Of a stretch of 64,000 nt of DNA, positions 57,369-64,000 are shown in pieces. Source of the stretch: Camellia lanceoleosa. Its lineage: Eukaryota > Streptophyta > Magnoliopsida > Ericales > Theaceae. The stretch is taken from the NCBI GenBank assembly GCA_025200525.1, contig CM045762.1, forward strand, positions 29,795,600 to 29,859,599. Direction: 5' to 3'. How positions within the stretch are numbered: the first letter of the stretch is position 1; each line of letters opens with the position of its first letter. Both the position numbers and the translations under genes were made by a program. A model generated the notes under the pieces. The model saw only the letters and a program-made list of their open reading frames with translations, was not told the origin of the DNA and did not search any database.

Positions 57369-58019
57369 TAAAAATATTTGATGTCCTTTATACTATAAAA
57401 TCATAATATCAAGGACCTTAAAAAAAATACCCCTAATAAATTCTAGGATACATTACAAACACATCCCTTGAGATTTACTTAAATTACAAATTACCCCCTA
57501 TGGTTCTAAAAATTACATTATGCCCCCTAAGGTTTATAATTTCATAACAAATAGGTCATTTTATTAATAAATCATCAAGTTAATTAACAATTTTTAATAA
57601 TGTAAAAATTTTATTTCAATTAATAATTCAAATAATTTTATTATTGTATAGGTGAATAGTTATAAATTTCACTTTTTCAATTAATTCTGTTAAATAAAAA
57701 AAATCTAAAAGGGAGGTATTTGTAATTTTCTAAATCACAAAAAATAATTTATATTTTAAGCAGATGTAAAGAGTGTATTTGTAATTTACCCTAAATTTTA
57801 TATATATATAAATATAATTTTAATGCATAAAAACACATAGAAAGTGATTTTATTTTATTTTTTTAATGAGAAACAAGATAGGGCCTCGTTAAATTCACTA
57901 TTGTAAAGTAAATTTTAATTACGACTCTCACGATAGTTATTGGTACTACAAAATATAGAATATGAATGGTTTCCCTTCAATCATGCATCTAGATTATAGG
58001 GTGCTATTCAGACCCGTAA
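57369..58019. other. AT-rich non-genic DNA
   Basis: Resembles a common plant interspersed repeat (ATTACAAATTACCCCCTATGG, ATTATGCCCCCTAAGG, GGGAGGTATTTGTAATTT). No gene is supported. Confidence 0.45.
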
Positions 58020-58020
58020 T

Positions 58021-58090
58021 GTTTACCATAGGTTCAGCTTTGTATAACGAATTTTGTTTACCATAGGTTCAGCTTTGTATAACGGATTTT
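58021..58090. repeat. 35-bp tandem repeat, two copies
   Basis: GTTTACCATAGGTTCAGCTT.. at 58021 and 58056, with one base difference (AACGAATTTT or AACGGATTTT). Confidence 0.9.
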
Positions 58091-58410
58091 GTTTTGATAA
58101 TTCGAATCATTCATTTTTTAAAATTTTTTGTGTATATTATTCATATAAAAAAATTAAATTAATTCGAGAATTGTAACTTATTTAATTTGTTACATTTATT
58201 TCCAAAAAATGGAGGATAAATGTGCTTTTAAAGATAGATCATTCTTTTTTCTTTTTCTTTTTGTGGCAAAGGCAACAAATTAGATAGTTTGCGATTATCA
58301 GATTCACTTAATTTTTTTATATGAATATATATATATATATATATATATGAAAGACGTTACAAAATGAAATATTCGAACTATGAAAAATAAAATTTGTGAT
58401 AAAATTTACA
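58091..58410. mobile_element. Foldback-like element with central (AT)n
   Basis: TAATTCGAATCATTCATTTT near 58097 and CATATAAAAAAATTAAATTAAT near 58142 are mirrored on the right by TTAATTTTTTTATATGAATA near 58309 and AAATGAAATATTCGAACTA near 58360. (AT)n lies at 58324-58348. Confidence 0.5.
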
Positions 58411-58474
58411 GGCCTAAACAACATCTTCCAATCCGTATTAGGGAAATCTGCCCTACTATAAAATATTATCAATT

Positions 58475-59129
58475 TTTTAGCACTATAAATCTGTAATTTT
58501 ATTATTTATTATTTATATAATTGTAGGACATGTGATACCCTCCTACTCATTTAGAGGTTACGAGAAGTTATGAAATGTGAAAAGATGATGAAGAACAAAG
58601 TGAAGAACATGGAGCATGAAGTGGAGGTTGAATGAAATTATGGAAGATCTAGAGTATGAAATAGATGAGGTAGAAGAGTGAGTAGTTTTAGGTAAATTTT
58701 TTTACAAATGTTTGCTTATAAATAGTCATTCATGGCTACATTGTAAAGGACCCAAAACTCAAATCAAAGATAATTGATTTCTATTTTTTTTGTCATTTAT
58801 ATTTTCAGCACTTTATTTTCTAAGCATAAGAGTAGAGGTAAATTTTCTGCACTTTATTTTATGCACTTCATTTTTGAAGCATAAGGATAGAGGTAAATTA
58901 ATGGTTAGTTTGATTGTTCACTCAATTATCTTTCTTCATCTCTTTCTTTCTTCTTTTAATTTTTCTTTTCTTTGCACTGGACAATTTTGAAGTCCTCTTC
59001 ATTGAGGCAAAAAAACCATCAACACAATCGCTTGATAATTGACTTGAATTTAATCTGTACGGATTTTTTAATCCTTATTGGCACACTTGTATTTATGATA
59101 TTTTCCTTCGTAGAAAAAATAAGCTAACA
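58475..59129 (+). repeat. 5' LTR of the non-autonomous element
   Basis: 655 bp, collinear with 60476-60725 plus 62148-62576. Its first bases are diverged (TTTTAGCAC for TGTTGGCAC). It contains the TATA box TATAAATAG at about 58719 and an internal tandem repeat around 58805-58900 (GCACTTYATTTTTGAAGCATAAGRRTAGAGGTAAATT). Confidence 0.82.
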
Positions 59130-59696
59130 ATTTTTGACACGCTCATGAGAAATGAAAAATGAATTGGATTCGTCCATTCCAAATGCATAAACAAAAAAAA
59201 TTCGGATCTTCAAGAAGAAATCTATTTTCTTGATGAAATGAACTTTCATCCCTAATAATATTATTTGGTGAAAGAGAAAAGACATCATTTAATTAAAGAA
59301 ATTCATCAGTTTGATATGAAAATTCACCAATGAAATGATGAGTTGTCAACTCTCACCATCAAGTCTTTAACTGAGACTTTAATGGCCAAAATTGGTGATT
59401 TTTTTTCAAAATTTTTCTATGGTTAAAAATAACAAAAGCAAAAAGTTGATTTCATCAATAGCTCGGGGGTCAAAAAACTCATTTTTAAATAGCCAATTTA
59501 TACAAATAACATAGCTAAAAAGCATGTTGCTAAGCCAAATATGGTCAAAAATAATGTTTAATATAAGATTCGGGAGGTTGAAAAACCCACTCTTAGAGAG
59601 TAAAACCATGGATATAAGATGTTTATGAAGGATTTTCATAAACCATTAATGGCTAAAATGGAATAGCCCATTAAGCCAAAAAATGATGAAACTCAT

Positions 59697-60041
59697 ATGG
59701 ATGATTTTCTTAAGCCATTAATGGCTAAAATGAAACAACCGATTAGACCGATAAATGATGAAACTCATATGGAGGATTTTCATAATCCATTAATGGATAA
59801 AATAGAAAAACAACACTATTTGTCAATAAATGATGAAAGTTATTTGACCAAAAAACATGTTCTCAAGCCAGACATGGCTAAAAATAATGAACAATTTAAT
59901 ATTCATAAATCTAAATTTTTTGAAATTATTCAAAATGTCAGGTTATTTGAATTTTTAAGGCCATCTTGTATTATGGTTCTTGGTGTTCAAAATCCTTTTT
60001 GGACTTGTGGTTCACAACAAAATTTAATTTTGATGAAATAA
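59697..60041 (+). CDS. Hypothetical 114-residue ORF with short repeats
   Basis: Reads HMDDFLKPLMAKMKQPIRPI, then a diverged second unit HMEDFHNPLMDKIEKQHYLS, each ending in an (I)NDE box. A still more degenerate unit lies upstream of the ATG (PLMAKMEXPIKP pattern, about 59640-59690), so the unit of about 23 residues occurs two or three times. The C-terminus has FFEIIQNVRLFEFLRPSC and GVQNPFWTCG. No family is recognised. It is the only sizeable open frame in the interior of the LTR element, on the sense strand. It may be a decayed gag, a captured plant gene or chance. Confidence 0.4.
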   Translation: MDDFLKPLMAKMKQPIRPINDETHMEDFHNPLMDKIEKQHYLSINDESYLTKKHVLKPDMAKNNEQFNIHKSKFFEIIQNVRLFEFLRPSCIMVLGVQNPFWTCGSQQNLILMK

Positions 60042-60725
60042 CTAATAAAACAATCATTTCCAAGCATTGTTTTAATGAGTTTGATGTACTAAAGAACAAC
60101 TTAGCCATTTGAAATGTTAAACTTAGTTAGGAAAAGCCTATGCATTTAAATCAGTGGTTGAGAATGACTTATCTTTTCAAATTGATGGCCAATTCTTTAT
60201 TTTATTTTATTTATTTTTTATTTTTTAATTTTTTAAATTTTTTGTCAAGGCACAAAAGACACAAAATAATGACAGTATGTGTGCTTCGGTTATAGTCAAA
60301 CAATAGCTCTTGCATTCAACCGACAAAATTGTGAACATTTAGTGCTATTATATCATTCGAAATACTTTGTTGATATTTTTCGAAGCACTTTGTTGCTTAG
60401 ATTAGTCATGTACTTGGCTCGACCCGACCCTTCAAAAATTCAAGTAAAATCATTTTTAATGGCCACGGAAGATAATGTTGGCACCATAAATCTGTAATTT
60501 TATTATTTATTATTTATTATTTATATAATTGCAGGACATGTGGCACCGTCCTACTCATTTGGAGGTTATGAGAAGTTATGAAATGTGAAAAGATGATGGA
60601 AAACAAAGTGGAGAACATTGAGCATGAAGTGGAAGTTATGGAAGATCATGGAGTATGAAATAAATGAGGTGGAAGAGTGGGTAGTTTTAGGTAGCTTTTT
60701 CCTACAAATGTTTGCCTATAAATAG

Positions 60726-62142
60726 TGTGGATGTTGATTTCTGACCACACAACCAAACGGGAAACTCAGCTGAAGAGTACTGGTAGAATAGATTGAGCCA
60801 ATCACCTGCCAACAAAAATGTAAGAATACCGCGATGATTCGTCCACCCAGGGGCACTCCGACGATCAAGAAAATAAACAAATATCTCTCAAAGATAACAA
60901 ATAGTGCTTAACTCACAAGAAAAAACATAAAAAGCATACCTTAGACCCACCAGGGGTGCCTTACTTTTATAATGATCAGTGTCCAACTTCCCCTAGAAAT
61001 CTTACTTCATGAGACTCTATCATTTACAAGGATAACATCTATCACAACTCACACTATTCAGATTAAGAGGAACTTTCTCAAGAGTCTCATCTCTATCCAA
61101 ATAGGTAGTTTGATGTAAGGGTGAGCAACAGATATGCCGATCCGCCAAAACCGACCGAACCGCCACATTTTGGACGGATGCGTAATAACGAGCGAATGGT
61201 TGCAGATTGATTTTCTCCAATCCGCCAATCTAGCGGACGGATGGCGGATTTGAGATTCCTTTGGCCGCAACCGAACTGCCAAATCGCCAAACTACGAGCA
61301 CCTCTAGTAATTTATAAGATTTTGTGTTTTCAGTTTATTTAAATATTCTGTTTGTGTTTTTAATTAAAAAAAAGTATAAATATTCTGTTGAAAAAAAGTT
61401 TTTAACTTGAATATCTTTTTTGAATTGAAAAAAATAAACGTATTATTTATCTATATTTTTTGGTTTTTGAATCTATCTCTAAAAATAATAAATAGAAAAT
61501 ATGATATATGCTGGTTGGTTTTTGTTTTCAAAAATAGATATAGATGTAACAATACAGAGACATACAATCTATACTACTGCTATGTTCATGGTTTTGGTGG
61601 TTTGAATTGTTTTTATACTTTAAGAACCACATATTGTAATACTTTATGTGGATGAAGCATGCAGTGATTGTGATATTCTAAAGTTTCAAACTTTTCTTAC
61701 TTTTGATGAGGCATGCAGTAATTGTAATATTTTTTTTAAGTCATTGACTATAATACTTTCTTCTTTTTTTTTTTTTCTTTTTTTTTTTTTTTGAGGAAGT
61801 ACACAAGTTGAATTTTGTTGAAAATTTATAAAATTTTAAACCGCCAAACCGATTCGCATCTATCCGCCAATCCTCTCAATCCACATCCGCCGGATTGGCG
61901 GACGGATGCTGATTGATTTTCTCCAATCCGCCAATCTGGCGGACGGATGGCGGATTGAAGGTTCCGTGGCCGTAACCAACCCACGCCCACCCCTGGTTTG
62001 ATGTCATCTAGGACTCTAATCCTCTATCCAAATATCTCGGATTCCTGTATTATCGCACCATATCTCCGCACCATGGTCCGCCTACGTGGCACCTTGGCTA
62101 ACAACCTCGTCCACGTGGACTATCCAAAAATATATCCCCACA
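60726..62142 (-). mobile_element. Solo LTR of a Gypsy family related to the 3.2-kb element, reverse orientation
   Basis: TGTGG..CCACA ends, with target duplication AATAG on both sides (60721-60725, 62143-62147). Read on the minus strand it parallels the 3240-3787 LTR: TGTGGGGATATATTTT start, ATCCGAGAT, TATAAAAGTAAGGCACC, TGTGAGTTAAGCACTATTTG and a GTGGTC..AAATCAACA end. Without the hAT-like insertion it is about 530 bp. It arose by recombination between two LTRs of a full element. Confidence 0.88.
61117..61996. mobile_element. hAT-like non-autonomous element inside the solo LTR
   Basis: 880 bp, AAGGGTGAGCAA at the left and an inverted GCCCACCCCTGG at the right. The flanking 8-bp duplication TTTGATGT is perfect (61109-61116, 61997-62004). 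GATTTTCTCCAATCCGCCAA followed by TCTRGCGGACGGATGGCGGAT is repeated directly near both ends (61211 and 61914). No transposase. Poly-T at 61760-61793. Confidence 0.8.
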
Positions 62143-62581
62143 AATAGTCATTCATGGCTACAGTTTAAAGGACCCAAAACTCAAATCAAAGACAATTAAT
62201 TTATATTTTTCTTATCATTTATATTTCATGCACTTCATTTTCGAAGTATAAGAGTAGAGGTAAATTTTATGCACTTTATTTTATGCACTTCCTTTTCAAA
62301 GCAAAGGAATAGAGGTAAATTAATGGTTAGTTTGATTGTTCGCTCAATTACCTCAATTGTTCATTTAATCATCTTTCTCCGTCTCTGTCTCCCTCATTCT
62401 TCTTTTAATTTTTCTTTCTCTACACTTGACAATTTTAAAGTCCTCTTCATTGAGATAAAAGAATCATCAACACAATCACTTAATAATTAGCTTAAATTTA
62501 ATTTATAAAAAAATTTCAATTTTTACTGCTACACTTGCATTTATAATATTTTCCTCACAAGGAAAATAAGTCAACACAATT

Positions 62582-64000
62582 AAGATTGTTCGGAAAAAGC
62601 AAACAAGAATCAAATCTATTACATCTAATTGACTAGTCATTCCGAAAACAAACTTAGAGTCCTCGTTTGCAAGTTATTGTTTTAACTTAAAAGTTAAAAA
62701 ATTATTAAAAAATTTAAAAAGTTAATAACTTATACTAAAAAGTTAAAGATTCATTTTTCGTTCTGTTTTTTACACATCTTTTCGTAAAAAATTAAAAAAT
62801 CATCCCAAATATATTAATTTTTTTTTATCTCATATTTTAACTAAAAAATTAAAAAATTACTAAAATAACCTCTTTCAGAACGGATACTCATTAAGTCACC
62901 TTTCAATTACATGATCATCTAAATAAAATATTATAATGGAAAAGTCACAGACAAAGACTAGTGAAATAAACAATTCATGATTTTCATTGACTGGTAGTTT
63001 TGTTTCATGACAAACAACTTTTATTTTCTTTCTAAATTAATAATGTCATAAACTAATGTCCACTTTTTATATTACTTTCTATTGTAATCAAATATCTTTC
63101 TATCTGTTGGCATATTTTTCATGATGTTCACCTAAGTTATATATTAAACAATTTGGAAGCTTTCTTAAATGATTCTTGTACAATGACATGACATGGATTT
63201 CATGCAAAGTAAAAAAATATAAAATAAATAAATATATAAAGAGGTCATGTATATATGATATCCACAATCATTGAGTTGTTTCCCCACAAGTGAATCGGAT
63301 GGGTTTGTCGTCAATTTAGATAGATATTCTTTTATTTGGAAACCAAAGTTTCATTTTCATTTCCTTATTTTTTGCAATTATACAATGAAAATAAGACAAA
63401 TTTGGCTGATTCATTCGAATTTTTCTTTGACTAGAATGAAAAAAATTTGAGAGAGATGTCATAAGGATTGACATGTCAAGGTTTTTCAGACAAAATGAAC
63501 CGAGTTAGTCCATTGGCCAGAATTTTTAACATTTAACTGTTAGTCTTAATCCTTTCGTATTTGTTTGAATTATTATTTTTTTTTTTTTTGCACTTTGAAA
63601 GTTTATAATAATTGTGATTTATATATATTTAATCCTTATTATAAATGTTGATTTATTGTACTTTGGGTAATTATAGTTTGTGCCCTCATACTTTATGACA
63701 AATCTCACTTTAATCTCTCAATTTTTTTCGATTTTAACAATAAACTTTTTGTACTTTCAATCAAGTTGGCTTTTATGTTAATTTGCTTTTTAATTGTCCA
63801 CCGGAAATTGTCATTTAACCCGCTCATGAGGCAATTTTTAGAACAAAATTTTAATTCAAATTTCTTTTTTCTCCATTTTTTCATTGTATTTTCTCTACTT
63901 ATTGTATTGTCATTTAACCCTCTCATGAGGCATGTTTAAGACAAAAAATGTAATTTTATTTTATTTTTTTCTTATCTATTTTCTTATTATATTTTCTTTC
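62582..64000. other. AT-rich non-genic DNA with a MITE copy and a 99-bp repeat
   Basis: 62660-62890 is a copy of the AAAAGATGTGCA MITE family in inverted orientation (TTACACATCTTTTCG near 62770). A 25-bp word TGTCATTTAACCCKCTCATGAGGCA recurs at 63809 and 63908, marking a 99-bp tandem duplication. No gene is supported. Confidence 0.55.

Larger units (their letters stand above)
58475..62576 (+). mobile_element. Non-autonomous LTR retrotransposon with nested insertions
   Basis: LTR copies at 58475-59129 and 60476-62576 (the latter interrupted at 60726-62147). The 3' LTR begins TGTTGGCAC and ends GTCAACA. The 5-bp target duplication CAATT is perfect (58470-58474 and 62577-62581). The 1346-bp interior has no gag or pol domain, only a 114-codon ORF, so the element depends on another element for movement. 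This fits a LARD-like or large TRIM-like class. LTR differences and two later insertions show it is old. Confidence 0.85.
60476..62576 (+). repeat. 3' LTR of the non-autonomous element, interrupted
   Basis: Made of 60476-60725 and 62148-62576, about 680 bp in all. The break falls within its TATAAATAG box, which is split from the downstream part by the solo LTR. Confidence 0.82.

Noticed and set aside
1..64000. CRISPR arrays, rRNA and tRNA genes
   Set aside because: No regularly spaced identical repeats, no rRNA-like sequence and no convincing cloverleaf were seen; the window is plant nuclear DNA.

Overview
This window is nuclear DNA of a flowering plant, most likely a eudicot. It is strongly AT-rich and has plant-type GT..AG introns. 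It holds plant LTR retrotransposons of both the Ty3/Gypsy and Ty1/Copia types, CACTA, hAT and Harbinger-like DNA elements, and a decayed endogenous pararetrovirus of the florendovirus type, a group known only from angiosperm genomes. I found no intact host gene, rRNA, tRNA or CRISPR array. Almost everything recognisable is a mobile element or a gene fragment carried by one.

Layout. 1-3239 is non-genic AT-rich DNA with short repeats. 3240-12456 is a Ty3/Gypsy element of Tat type: two LTRs of about 548 bp, a primer-binding-site-like motif, no gag, protease or main RT, broken RNase H and integrase, and a spliced ANTISENSE extra gene (7004-9406). The upstream part of that antisense gene is split by an hAT element (9445-10774, 8-bp target duplication). 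12457-21380 is a field of small DNA elements: a Harbinger-like MITE, two foldback elements, and a MITE whose centre is a GGT-rich minisatellite.

21.4-43.4 kb is a three-level nest. A florendovirus copy (movement protein, coat protein, protease, RT, RNase H, ORF2) is split between coat protein and protease by an LTR-type element (25215-39705). That element is split by a 12-kb CACTA transposon (25957-37972, TSD AGA). The CACTA element has no transposase I can find but carries exons from at least three unrelated host genes: a chloroplast-type RsmI rRNA methyltransferase, the proteasome subunit RPN1, and a MYB-CC (PHR1-like) factor. All lie on one strand and have splice sites. This Pack-CACTA composite is the most interesting object in the window.

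43.8-44.6 kb holds two orphan CACTA-like ends. 45283-50946 is a decayed Copia element with paired LTRs and the integrase core deleted. About 52.1-53.4 kb resembles a solo LTR. 56029-57368 is a second gene-fragment-carrying element with inverted ends. 58475-62576 is a non-autonomous LTR element (TSD CAATT) with a small repeat-containing ORF. Its 3' LTR was hit next to its TATA box by a solo LTR related to the 3.2-kb Gypsy family (TSD AATAG), which was itself hit by an hAT-like element. The rest is AT-rich DNA without recognisable genes.

Nothing here forms a working pathway; the biology is that of transposon nesting, decay and exon capture. Boundaries were set by eye from end motifs and target duplications. 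Protein calls rest on family motifs, not on database searches.
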